A DNA stretch of 64,000 nt from Aquimarina pacifica (GTDB taxonomy: Bacteria > Bacteroidota > Bacteroidia > Flavobacteriales > Flavobacteriaceae), in contig NZ_JACC01000015.1 in assembly GCF_000520955.1 (NCBI RefSeq), positions 1 through 64,000 of the forward strand, written 5' to 3'. Below the pieces are notes generated by a model that had not been told where the DNA came from, searched no databases, and saw only the letters and a list, made by a program, of their open reading frames with translations. Positions within the stretch are counted from its first letter, which is position 1. Every line of letters starts with the position of its first letter. Of this stretch, positions 55,131 to 63,656 are shown piece after piece. Both the position numbers and the translations under genes were made by a program.

Positions 55131-56048
55131 ATGAATTTCAAGTTATTTTTTTTAATTTCTGTAGTATTCTGCACGATAATTCATGCCCAGCAAGAGCCTC
55201 AATACTCACAATATATGTATAATATGAGTACTGTTAACCCTGGTTATGTTACGGGTCAACAAGGGTTGATCTCTACTGGTTTGCTCTATAGAAAACAATG
55301 GACTGGTATTGAGGGATCTCCTCAGACAGCAAATGTATTTGCAAACATCCCGTTGAGTGAAAAAATTGAAATAAGTCTTAACTATGTTAATGATCAAATA
55401 GGGGATGCAATTGCTGTTAATAATGATTATGTTAATGTTGATTTTGCATATGCAGCAAAAATTTCTGATCAAACCAATATTTCATTTGGTATAAAAACGG
55501 GTATTAATAGTTTTAGACTAGATTCCTCTTCATCTGATGTAGCATCTGATCCCGCATTTGCAGATAATACGTCGACAACCCAATTAAATGTTGGGGCGGG
55601 TTTATATTTGTATACTAGTGATTTTTATGCAGGAATTTCTTCGCCTAACTTATTGCCAAGTGAGACAGAAATAGACGGTATAGGGGTTGCACAAACAAAG
55701 ACACATTTATATGCCATTGCAGGGTATGTGTTTGATTTTTTAGATGAAGTACGTTTAAAACCATCAATGGTAATAAAGCAAGTTGTGGATTCTCCCTTGA
55801 CATTTGATTTGTCTGTTAACTCATTGATATATGATAGGTTCGAGTTAGGGGTTTCTTATAGATATGCAGACTCTTTTATAGCTTTGGCAGGTTTTAATAT
55901 AACTCCAAATCTTAAGATTGGGTACTCCTATGATTTTAGTGTTAGTGAGCTTAGCGGTTATAATAATGGTAGCCATGAAGTTGTAATGCTGTTTAATTTT
56001 GATTTACTTAACCTAAGTAATAAATACGCTTCACCAAGATTTTTCTAG
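55131..56048 (+). CDS. PorP/SprF family type IX secretion membrane protein
   Basis: A 305-residue outer-membrane barrel with signal peptide (FKLFFLISVVFCTIIHAQ) and the family's N-terminal signature EPQYSQYMYNMSTVNPGYVT, then 'GLLYRKQWTGIEGSPQTANV', SFGIKTGINSFRLDSS, NVGAGLYLYTSDFYAGISSP. SprF-like proteins pair with a type-B CTD cargo encoded beside them and help its surface export. It begins 4 bases after the cargo gene stop, and its own stop abuts the ATG of the next gene. Confidence 0.93.
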   Translation: MNFKLFFLISVVFCTIIHAQQEPQYSQYMYNMSTVNPGYVTGQQGLISTGLLYRKQWTGIEGSPQTANVFANIPLSEKIEISLNYVNDQIGDAIAVNNDYVNVDFAYAAKISDQTNISFGIKTGINSFRLDSSSSDVASDPAFADNTSTTQLNVGAGLYLYTSDFYAGISSPNLLPSETEIDGIGVAQTKTHLYAIAGYVFDFLDEVRLKPSMVIKQVVDSPLTFDLSVNSLIYDRFELGVSYRYADSFIALAGFNITPNLKIGYSYDFSVSELSGYNNGSHEVVMLFNFDLLNLSNKYASPRFF

Positions 56049-58109
56049 ATGATAAAGACTAAAATATTTATAGTATTTGCAATAACATTATTGATTAGTC
56101 AATTCGCTTTTGCACAGAAAAAAAGTAGAGCAGATCGTTTTTTTGAAAAAGGGGATTATATTAATGCTGTTGTACAATATGAACAAGAACTGAATCAAGA
56201 AGGGTACTCTAAGCATATTTTAGAGAATATCTCAACGTCTTACTACAATACATTTCAGTTTAGAAAAGCGTACAAGTATCTAAAAAGACTTACCTCGGGT
56301 AAGTTTTATGAAAGAGATAAAGAATATGATAACTCATATAATTTTATGGCTGCTCAAGTGTTATCTGCATTGGGAGAATATGATAAATCTGTCATTTATT
56401 TGGCAAAGTATAAAAAAGGAAATGGGTTAGATTTTAATAAACAAGATGCTGTTGGAGTTATTGAGAATTTTAGACTTAAAGAAAATGATTATCGAGTCGA
56501 ACATACTCTTTTTAATTCTGATGCATCCGAGTTCGGAGCTGTTAAAATCGACAGTACTGTTTATTTTGTGACCGATAAGTATCCGCACGGAGTTCTTAAC
56601 AAAAATTATAAATGGACACACCGTCCTTTTTTAGATATATATAAGGTAGTGGTAGATAAAAACAATAAACCTATTTCTGAATTAGAAACATTCTCTAATG
56701 CAATTAATTCAAAATTGCATGAAGGTAATTTTTGTTTTTCTGCAGATGGTAATACAATATATTTATCAAAAAGTAATTCTGAAAAAAAGAAAAACAGATT
56801 TGATAGTATTAATAATAATCCAATTCACATATATAAGGCTAGTAAAGTCGATGGTGAATGGGGAGCACCAGAGAAATTGCCTTTTAACAATATAAATTAT
56901 TCTACTGAACACCCGTCTTTGAGTGCAGATGGAACAAAGTTGTATTTTAGTTCTAATATGCCAGGTGGTTATGGTGGCTTTGATATTTATGTTGCCGATG
57001 TTAATGAAGATGGCACCTACGGAGCACCTAAAAATCTTGGTTCAAAAATTAATACAGAAAACAGAGAACAATTCCCCTTTATTTCAGAAAAAGGACACTT
57101 GTTTTTTTCGTCAAATGGTCATTTAGGGCTTGGTATGATGGATATTTTTGTTTCAGAATTAAAAGAAGGAAAGCTTTCTGATCCAATTAATCTTGGTGTA
57201 CCTATTAATTCTAGTTATGATGATTTTTCTTTGGTGTATCATAATGAGAAAGATGGTTTTTTTGCTTCAAATAGAAAAGATAAAAGTGATGATATTTATT
57301 TCTTTTCTCAGATCGGAGAAATTTTTCCAAAGGAATATAGAGCTCGTTTTGAAGTGAAAGATTACGCTACAGAATCGTACATTCCTAATTCAGATGCAGT
57401 TTTATTTAATAATGATAACGAAATTGTATACGAGAGCCAGTTAGATTCTATAGCGAGTTTTGATCTTAAGGTTTTTCCTGGTAGGTATAATTTCAAAGCG
57501 TCTGCAGAGGGGTATAGAACAAGAACAAAACCTTTGTTGGTAAATGAAAATGAGGAAGAGGTGTATGTTGTTTATTTAGAAAAGAAGAAAGTCGATGATC
57601 GCATAGCCGTTACAAATAACAAATCTGCAGATAGTACTAAGATTACGACAATCAATACAAGTACCAAAAAAGAAGAAGTAAGTAAAACTAAACTTAGAGA
57701 GTTGCTGCTCGCAGATAAGGATGGGCCACCTGTGATTGAGAAAAATGGAAAACTCTATTTTGATATGCCGCCAATTTACTTTGATTATAATAAGTGGAAC
57801 ATAAGGTCTGATTCAAAAAAGGTACTTGATAAGTTAGCAACTAAGTTAGAACGATATAATACTGTATATCTCAAAATTAGTTCTCATACAGATAGTAGAG
57901 GAACGGACACGTATAATCAGGTTCTATCGTCGAAGAGGGCTGAATCTACACGTAATTACCTAGCTCTTGTAGGATATGTGAATGCCAGAAGAATGAAATT
58001 TGAGGGGTACGGAGAATCGCAACCGATAATTGATTGTGGTAATAAAGTTTGTACCGAAGAAGAGCATCAAACGAATAGAAGAAGTGAGTTCGAGATAATT
58101 AAATTTTAG
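56049..58109 (+). CDS. PorE-like OmpA family protein with TPR and PD40 propeller
   Basis: This 686-residue protein has a signal peptide (FIVFAITLLISQFAFAQ). TPR-like helices cover about residues 22-130 (ADRFFEKGDYINAVVQYEQE). PD40/WD40-like propeller repeats follow at about 145-430 (LSADGTKLYFSSNMPGGYGG, 'FDIYVADVNEDG', FFSSNGHLGLGMMDIFVSEL). A carboxypeptidase-regulatory-like domain covers about 435-505, and a C-terminal OmpA domain about 575-686 (IYFDYNKWNIRSDSKKVL, ISSHTDSRGTDTYNQVLSSK, 'HQTNRRSEFEII'). This four-domain order is that of PorE, a T9SS component that attaches to peptidoglycan. Third gene of the T9SS operon. Confidence 0.9.
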   Translation: MIKTKIFIVFAITLLISQFAFAQKKSRADRFFEKGDYINAVVQYEQELNQEGYSKHILENISTSYYNTFQFRKAYKYLKRLTSGKFYERDKEYDNSYNFMAAQVLSALGEYDKSVIYLAKYKKGNGLDFNKQDAVGVIENFRLKENDYRVEHTLFNSDASEFGAVKIDSTVYFVTDKYPHGVLNKNYKWTHRPFLDIYKVVVDKNNKPISELETFSNAINSKLHEGNFCFSADGNTIYLSKSNSEKKKNRFDSINNNPIHIYKASKVDGEWGAPEKLPFNNINYSTEHPSLSADGTKLYFSSNMPGGYGGFDIYVADVNEDGTYGAPKNLGSKINTENREQFPFISEKGHLFFSSNGHLGLGMMDIFVSELKEGKLSDPINLGVPINSSYDDFSLVYHNEKDGFFASNRKDKSDDIYFFSQIGEIFPKEYRARFEVKDYATESYIPNSDAVLFNNDNEIVYESQLDSIASFDLKVFPGRYNFKASAEGYRTRTKPLLVNENEEEVYVVYLEKKKVDDRIAVTNNKSADSTKITTINTSTKKEEVSKTKLRELLLADKDGPPVIEKNGKLYFDMPPIYFDYNKWNIRSDSKKVLDKLATKLERYNTVYLKISSHTDSRGTDTYNQVLSSKRAESTRNYLALVGYVNARRMKFEGYGESQPIIDCGNKVCTEEEHQTNRRSEFEIIKF

Positions 58110-58135
58110 AACGAATATAGTAAGTCTCTAATCTT

Positions 58136-58166
58136 TTGTTTTCTAATAAATTAAATTGTATTTTTG
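58136..58166 (+). promoter_or_regulatory. Promoter of rpsA
   Basis: TTG at 58136-58138 and TATTTTTG at 58159-58166, spaced by 20 bases, fit the Bacteroidetes consensus exactly. The implied mRNA leader is about 110 bases, long for this genome. Confidence 0.75.
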
Positions 58167-58283
58167 CACTCCTTTTCAGTGAATAAGAGAATTGAAAAGG
58201 GTGTAATTTTAACTTTAATTAATACTTCTGTATAGTTTTCATCTTGATTCTCAATAATATACAGGATACAAATTTTATCTTCA

Positions 58284-60107
58284 ATGTCTGAAGAAACAAA
58301 AAACACAGATGTTCAGGAAGTAGAGACTCCAGCAGTTGCAGAAGCTCCACAACAAGCAAATCCTGAACAATTTTTAAAAGAATTTAACTGGCACAACTAC
58401 GAAGAGGGTATTGATCCTATCGAAGATTCTAAACTTGAGGAATTTGAGAAGTTAGTAGCAGAAAACTTTGTAGATACGCTTAATGATGAAGTTGTCGACG
58501 GTACTGTAATTAATCTTACAGATCGTGATGCAATCATTGATATCAATGCAAAAAGTGAAGGGGTTATTTCATTAAACGAATTTCGTTACAACCCAGATCT
58601 TAAAGTAGGAGATAAGGTAGAGGTGTTAATTGATGTACGCGAAGATGCTACAGGTCAGTTAATTCTATCTCACCGTAAAGCACGTGTTATCAAAGCATGG
58701 GATCGTGTAAATGGTGCTCATGATACAGGTGAAATCGTAAATGGTTTTGTAAAATGTAGAACTAAAGGAGGAATGATTGTTGATGTTTTCGGTATCGAGG
58801 CATTCTTACCAGGTTCTCAAATTGATGTGAAGCCAATTCGTGATTATGATGCTTATGTAGGTAAAACAATGGAATTTAAGGTTGTGAAAATTAACCATGA
58901 ATTCAAAAACGTTGTTGTTTCTCATAAAGCACTTATCGAAGCCGATATTGAAGAACAGAAAAAAGAAATCATTGGTCAGCTAGAAAAAGGTCAAGTGTTA
59001 GAAGGTACTGTTAAGAATGTTACTTCTTATGGTGTATTTGTTGATCTTGGAGGAGTTGATGGATTAGTACATATTACTGACTTATCTTGGTCTAGAATTA
59101 ACCATCCTAATGAGATTGTTGAACTAGATCAGAAATTAAACGTTGTAATCCTTGACTTTGATGAGGCTAAAACACGTATACAGTTAGGTCTTAAGCAGTT
59201 AAAACCACATCCGTGGGAAGCTCTTGATAAAGAACTTAAGGTAGGTGACAAAGTAAAAGGTAAAGTAGTAGTAATTGCTGATTACGGTGCATTTATAGAA
59301 GTTGAAGAAGGAGTAGAAGGATTAATTCACGTTTCTGAAATGTCTTGGTCAACACACTTGCGTTCTGCACAAGATTTCGTAAAAGTAGGAGATCAAGTAG
59401 AAGCAGTAATTCTTACTTTAGATAGAGAAGAGCGTAAAATGTCTCTAGGTATTAAGCAGTTGACTCCAGATCCATGGACTGATATCACTACCAAATACCC
59501 TGTTGGTTCTAAGCATAATGGTATCGTTCGTAACTTTACTAACTTTGGAGTATTCGTTGAGTTAGAAGAAGGTATTGATGGTCTTATTTATATTTCTGAT
59601 CTTTCTTGGACTAAGAAAATTAAGCATCCTTCTGATTTTACTAACGTAGGAGATACATTAGATGTTATTGTTCTTGAGTTAGATGTAGAAGGACGTAAAT
59701 TAAGTCTTGGTCATAAACAGACAGAGGATAATCCTTGGGATAAATATGAAACTGAATTTGGTGTAGGAACTAAGCATACTGCAGCTATCGGAGAGATCGT
59801 AGACAAAGGTGCTACTATAGATTTTAACGAAGATATTGTTGCCTTTATTCCTTCACGTCATCTTGAGAAAGAAGACGGAAGTAAGCTTAAAAAAGGTGAT
59901 GAAGCAGAATTCCAAATTATTGAGTTCAATAAAGAATTCAAAAGAGTAGTTGCATCACATACAGCACTATTTAAAGAGGAAGAAGCTAAGATCGTAAAAC
60001 AAGCAGCTAAGAAAGCAGCAAGTACAAATGCGTCTGAGAAATCAACGCTTGGTGATCTTGATGTATTAGCTGATCTTAAAGCTAAAATGGAAAAAGGAGA
60101 GAAGTAA
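58284..60107 (+). CDS. rpsA: 30S ribosomal protein S1
   Basis: An mRNA-binding ribosomal protein needed for translation initiation. The 607-residue protein has an acidic N-terminal extension typical of Bacteroidetes and six S1/OB repeats. Clear examples are VVDGTVINLTDRDAIIDINA, 'LEGTVKNVTSYGVFVDLGGV', KVKGKVVVIADYGAFIEVEE, HNGIVRNFTNFGVFVELEE and KHTAAIGEIVDKGATIDFNE. The two central repeats carry DGLVHITDLSW and EGLIHVSEMSW. The long leader and strong promoter would allow autogenous control as known in E. coli, but no structure was identified. Confidence 0.96.
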   Translation: MSEETKNTDVQEVETPAVAEAPQQANPEQFLKEFNWHNYEEGIDPIEDSKLEEFEKLVAENFVDTLNDEVVDGTVINLTDRDAIIDINAKSEGVISLNEFRYNPDLKVGDKVEVLIDVREDATGQLILSHRKARVIKAWDRVNGAHDTGEIVNGFVKCRTKGGMIVDVFGIEAFLPGSQIDVKPIRDYDAYVGKTMEFKVVKINHEFKNVVVSHKALIEADIEEQKKEIIGQLEKGQVLEGTVKNVTSYGVFVDLGGVDGLVHITDLSWSRINHPNEIVELDQKLNVVILDFDEAKTRIQLGLKQLKPHPWEALDKELKVGDKVKGKVVVIADYGAFIEVEEGVEGLIHVSEMSWSTHLRSAQDFVKVGDQVEAVILTLDREERKMSLGIKQLTPDPWTDITTKYPVGSKHNGIVRNFTNFGVFVELEEGIDGLIYISDLSWTKKIKHPSDFTNVGDTLDVIVLELDVEGRKLSLGHKQTEDNPWDKYETEFGVGTKHTAAIGEIVDKGATIDFNEDIVAFIPSRHLEKEDGSKLKKGDEAEFQIIEFNKEFKRVVASHTALFKEEEAKIVKQAAKKAASTNASEKSTLGDLDVLADLKAKMEKGEK

Positions 60108-60131
60108 TTCTTTGTACTTTTTTTGATATAG

Positions 60132-60162
60132 AAAAGACCGCTCAACTGAGCGGTCTTTTTTT
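60132..60162 (+). terminator. Terminator of rpsA
   Basis: AAAAGACCGCTCA and complement form a 13-base near-perfect stem with a tiny loop, followed by a run of T, 25 bases after the rpsA stop. Confidence 0.88.
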
Positions 60163-60217
60163 TATTACAGTACTTTTTATGTTTAAAAGAGGTAGTGCAA
60201 TAATCCTAAAATTTCAT

Positions 60218-60225
60218 TACTTTTG
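60218..60225 (+). promoter_or_regulatory. Candidate -7 element of pyrR-pyrB
   Basis: TACTTTTG, an exact TAnnTTTG, lies 27 bases before the pyrR ATG. No TTG is present at -33. Confidence 0.5.
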
Positions 60226-60251
60226 TACTCCAAAGATCTATTTTGGAGATT

Positions 60252-60791
60252 ATGAGTCAAAAATTACTACTTAGTGCAAAAGAGATAGATATAATTCTGC
60301 ATCGTTTGGCTTGTCAATTAATCGAAAATCATACACATTTTAGAGATACTGTTTTAATTGGAATTCAGCCAAGAGGTGTTTTTTTGGCAGATCGTATTAA
60401 GAAAATTTTGGTCGAAGATTATCAGCTATTGGATATAAAAATGGGGCATCTAGATATTACATTTTATCGAGACGATTTTAGAAGAGGAGAAAAAATTCTT
60501 GAGGCGAATAAAACAAATATCGATTTTGTAGTAGAAGATAAAAGAATTGTTTTTATTGATGATGTCCTTTATACCGGAAGAAGTATAAGAGCAGCATTGA
60601 CTGCTGTTCAGTCTTTTGGGAGGCCTCAAGAGATAGAGTTATTAGCTTTGATCGATAGAAGATTTAGTAGGCATTTACCAATACAACCAAATTATAGAGG
60701 CCGTCAGGTTGATGCTATAAACCAAGAAAAGGTAAAAGTTGATTGGGTTGAAAATGGAGGTCAGGATGCTGTATATCTTGTTGGTGAGTAA
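60252..60791 (+). CDS. pyrR: PyrR, bifunctional pyrimidine regulator / uracil phosphoribosyltransferase
   Basis: The 179-residue type I phosphoribosyltransferase starts MSQKLLLSAKEIDIILHRLA. The frame is open to a TTG three codons earlier, but the ATG at 60252 is preferred. It carries the PRPP loop RIVFIDDVLYTGRSIRAALT, 'VLIGIQPRGVFLADRIKKIL', MGHLDITFYRDDFRR and ALIDRRFSRHLPIQPNYRGR. In Firmicutes PyrR binds pyr mRNA; in Bacteroidetes it may act mainly as an enzyme. No PyrR-type attenuator hairpin is visible upstream, so RNA regulation here is unproven. Confidence 0.94.
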   Translation: MSQKLLLSAKEIDIILHRLACQLIENHTHFRDTVLIGIQPRGVFLADRIKKILVEDYQLLDIKMGHLDITFYRDDFRRGEKILEANKTNIDFVVEDKRIVFIDDVLYTGRSIRAALTAVQSFGRPQEIELLALIDRRFSRHLPIQPNYRGRQVDAINQEKVKVDWVENGGQDAVYLVGE

Positions 60792-60847
60792 TGATGTTTA
60801 TTTAATTATGTAAGCCAAGTAGTAAAATTTTAAACTAAACTTAAAAA

Positions 60848-61777
60848 ATGAGCGAATTAAGTGTTGACCACTTACTAGGAATAAAATATCTAAATGAAAA
60901 TGATATTAATTTAATATTTGAAACGGCCGATCACTTTAAAGAAGTCATTAATCGTCCTATCAAGAAAGTTCCGTCGCTAAGGGATATTACTATTGCTAAT
61001 CTTTTTTTTGAAAATAGTACAAGAACAAGACTGTCTTTTGAGTTGGCAGAGAAAAGGCTTTCGGCAGACGTGATTAATTTTTCTGCGGCATCATCATCAG
61101 TAAAAAAAGGAGAAACCCTTATAGATACAGTCAATAATATTCTTTCGATGAAAGTAGATATGGTTGTGATGAGACACCCTAATCCAGGTTCTGGTGTGTT
61201 TTTATCAAAACATGTAGATGCTAAGATTATTAATGCTGGTGATGGAGCGCATGAACATCCTACTCAGGCATTATTAGATTCTTATTCGATACGAGAGCGA
61301 TTAGGAGAAGTCGCAGGAAAAAAAGTAGTTATTGTAGGTGATATTTTGCATTCAAGAGTAGCACTGTCGAATATCTTTGCGCTAAAACTGCAGGGAGCAG
61401 AGGTTACAGTTTGTGGTCCTAAAACTTTAATTCCTAGGTATATACATAAATTAGGTGTAAAGGTAGAGACAGATCTAAAAAAAGCATTAAATTGGTGTGA
61501 TATAGCAAATATGTTGCGTGTACAAAATGAGAGAATGGAGATTAGTTATTTTCCTTCTACCAGAGAATACACCCAGCAGTATGGAGTAAATAAAAAATTA
61601 TTGGATAGTCTTGATAAAGAGATCGTAATAATGCACCCCGGACCCATCAATCGTGGAGTAGAAATCACAAGTGATGTGGCTGATTCTAAACAAGCCATTA
61701 TATTGGATCAGGTACAGAATGGGGTAGCAGTAAGAATGGCTGTGATATATCTTTTAGCTTCAAAAATTAAACGATAA
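60848..61777 (+). CDS. pyrB: Aspartate carbamoyltransferase, catalytic subunit
   Basis: The first committed step of pyrimidine synthesis. The 309-residue protein has the carbamoyl-phosphate site [19 protein letters not shown], the aspartate-domain motif 'DGAHEHPTQALLDSYSI', VVIVGDILHSRVALSNIFAL, and VIMHPGPINRGVEITSDV. Length is normal. It lies 56 bases after pyrR and 3 bases before the STAS-like gene. No pyrI regulatory subunit is present. Confidence 0.96.
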   Translation: MSELSVDHLLGIKYLNENDINLIFETADHFKEVINRPIKKVPSLRDITIANLFFENSTRTRLSFELAEKRLSADVINFSAASSSVKKGETLIDTVNNILSMKVDMVVMRHPNPGSGVFLSKHVDAKIINAGDGAHEHPTQALLDSYSIRERLGEVAGKKVVIVGDILHSRVALSNIFALKLQGAEVTVCGPKTLIPRYIHKLGVKVETDLKKALNWCDIANMLRVQNERMEISYFPSTREYTQQYGVNKKLLDSLDKEIVIMHPGPINRGVEITSDVADSKQAIILDQVQNGVAVRMAVIYLLASKIKR

Positions 61778-61780
61778 CAT

Positions 61781-62113
61781 ATGATTTTTAATAAAGAGGG
61801 TACTACAACTATAATTACACAAGAAAAAACTACAATAATTCAATTTGTAGAAAAACTAGAAAAGAAATATGAATCTCTAAAAAATGATAATATCATTATT
61901 AATTTGTTTTCACTGAAACAAATTTCTGTTGCCGATGTCAATGAATTTCTTAGAATATCAAACAAACATAAAGCAGAAAATCATTCTTTTGTAATTGTAA
62001 CAAATAAGGTTTCTTATGAAGAGGTTCCTGATAGTATAAGTATTGTGCCCACATTGCAAGAGGCATATGACTTAGTAGAAATGGAAGAGATCGAAAGGGA
62101 TCTGGGATTCTAA
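61781..62113 (+). CDS. Small STAS-like protein (110 residues)
   Basis: A soluble protein with alternating strands and helices. The pattern 'NDNIIINLFSLKQISVADVN', EFLRISNKHKAENHSFVIVT, ISIVPTLQEAYDLVEMEEIE resembles an STAS/anti-sigma-antagonist fold (strand, helix after a D/V-N turn, strand, and a final helix after PTLQEA). No phosphorylatable Ser is evident at the usual place. In flavobacterial genomes this gene is commonly found close to rnz. It starts 3 bases after pyrB. Function is unknown. Confidence 0.65.
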   Translation: MIFNKEGTTTIITQEKTTIIQFVEKLEKKYESLKNDNIIINLFSLKQISVADVNEFLRISNKHKAENHSFVIVTNKVSYEEVPDSISIVPTLQEAYDLVEMEEIERDLGF

Positions 62114-62164
62114 ATTATGATGAATGTGTGTAAGGATTAGTGCTATTTTTCGTCTTAACTTATT

Positions 62165-62623
62165 ATGAACCCAAAAGTACTATTAGTCCAAGTTATTCTT
62201 TCAATATTTTTTTGCTATACCGCTGTAGCTCAAGATTGGAAATATGATTTTGAAGAAGCTGTCTTATTAGCTCAAAAAAATGAAAAAAATATAGTTTTGC
62301 TCTTTACAGGATCTGATTGGTGTCCTCCTTGTATTAAGTTAGAGAAAAATATTTTATCCTCGGATGAGTTTTTATCTTATGCAGAACAAAATTTTATTTG
62401 GGTAAAAGCTGATTTTCCGCGTAGAAAAAAGAATAAGCTCTCAGAGATTCAACAAAAGAAAAATGAGGCATTAGCGAATAGATATAATAAGAAATGGAGG
62501 TTTCCGGTTATTTTGGTGCTCAATCAGGAGGGACAAGTTATGGGAGCGACCGGATATAGGAGAGATCTTACTGTAAAAGGATATATTTCCCTGTTAACTC
62601 AATTTAATTCATTCGAAAATTAA
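62165..62623 (+). CDS. Secreted thioredoxin-like protein
   Basis: The 152-residue product has a signal peptide (VQVILSIFFCYTAVAQ) and a thioredoxin fold with the active site SDWCPPC (Cys53, Cys56), preceded by NIVLLFTG and followed by the cis-Pro loop in WRFPVILVLNQEGQ. The CPPC sequence and 'DWKYDFEEAVLLAQKNEKNI' match periplasmic DUF255/thioredoxin_7-type reductases of Bacteroidetes. Probably reduces disulfides in the periplasm. It sits between the STAS-like and rnz genes on the same strand. Confidence 0.85.
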   Translation: MNPKVLLVQVILSIFFCYTAVAQDWKYDFEEAVLLAQKNEKNIVLLFTGSDWCPPCIKLEKNILSSDEFLSYAEQNFIWVKADFPRRKKNKLSEIQQKKNEALANRYNKKWRFPVILVLNQEGQVMGATGYRRDLTVKGYISLLTQFNSFEN

Positions 62624-62678
62624 AAAAATATATAATTACAACGGGTGGGTGTCATCTGTCAAATAAAGATAAGAAAAA

Positions 62679-63584
62679 TTGAAACTTACAATTTTGGGTT
62701 GCTATTCTGCAACTCCCAGAACATTTACCAACCCAACTTCACAAGTATTAGAAATAAACAATCATATTTTTTTAATTGATTGCGGAGAAGGTACTCAAGT
62801 AGAGTTGAGAAGGAATAAAATAAGATTTTCTCGCATCAAGCATATATTTATTTCTCATTTGCATGGCGATCATTTTTTTGGGCTAATTGGTTTAGTATCT
62901 ACTTTTAATTTACTTAATAGAGATGTTCCACTTCATATTCATGGTCCCAAAGGAATAAAAGAAGCCATTACATTACAGTTAAAACTTTCTAATTCTTGGA
63001 CCGATTATTTAATTCACTTTCATGAACTCACAAGTTCTGATTCTGAGGTTGTTTATGAAGACGATACTATATGTGTCACTACAATACCGTTGCAACACAG
63101 GATATATTGTAATGGTTTTTTATTTCAAGAAAAACCTGGGGATAGAAAACTGTTAATTAATAAGGTTTTAAGGTATAATATAGATAAGGCCTATTATCGC
63201 TCTATAAAAAAGGGAAAAGATGTTGTCTTAGATGATGGCACTATTGTTCCTAATAAAGAGCTTACGGGTCCTCCTAAGCCCGTACAAAGTTATGCTTACT
63301 GTAGTGATACAAAGTATGATGAGGAAAAAGTGAGTCAAATCAATAATGTTACTGTTTTGTATCACGAATCTACATTTCTAGAAAGCCATAAACATCTTTG
63401 TCAAAAAACAGGACATAGCTCTGCAATTGAAGCGGCGACTATTGCAAAAAAAGCAAATGTGGGAACTCTTATTCTTGGGCATTATTCGACCAGGTATGAT
63501 AATATAAAGTTGTTTAAGGATGAAGCCAAAACAGTTTTTGATCAAGTAGAGGTGGCGGATGATGGTAAAGTTTTTCAGTTCTAA
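62679..63584 (+). CDS. rnz: Ribonuclease Z
   Basis: A metallo-beta-lactamase-fold endonuclease that matures tRNA 3' ends. The 301-residue protein starts at TTG 62679 and reads MKLTILGCYSATPRTFTNPT, the conserved Rnz N-terminus; no nearby ATG exists. The zinc motif HLHGDHFFG (His60, His62, Asp64, His65) is intact, as are PLQHRIYCNGFLFQEKPGDR, 'YAYCSDTKYDE', LYHESTFLESHKHLCQKTGH and TLILGHYSTRYDN. Full length. Confidence 0.94.
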   Translation: MKLTILGCYSATPRTFTNPTSQVLEINNHIFLIDCGEGTQVELRRNKIRFSRIKHIFISHLHGDHFFGLIGLVSTFNLLNRDVPLHIHGPKGIKEAITLQLKLSNSWTDYLIHFHELTSSDSEVVYEDDTICVTTIPLQHRIYCNGFLFQEKPGDRKLLINKVLRYNIDKAYYRSIKKGKDVVLDDGTIVPNKELTGPPKPVQSYAYCSDTKYDEEKVSQINNVTVLYHESTFLESHKHLCQKTGHSSAIEAATIAKKANVGTLILGHYSTRYDNIKLFKDEAKTVFDQVEVADDGKVFQF

Positions 63585-63656
63585 AATTATTAAAATCTTA
63601 TATAATCAATTATATTAGTTACTAGAAAAAGTAAGTTGCATTTTTAATTTGTTACT

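Noticed and set aside
60160-60251. PyrR-binding attenuator upstream of pyrR
   Set aside because: No PyrR-type anti-antiterminator or second terminator hairpin is visible between the rpsA terminator and pyrR.
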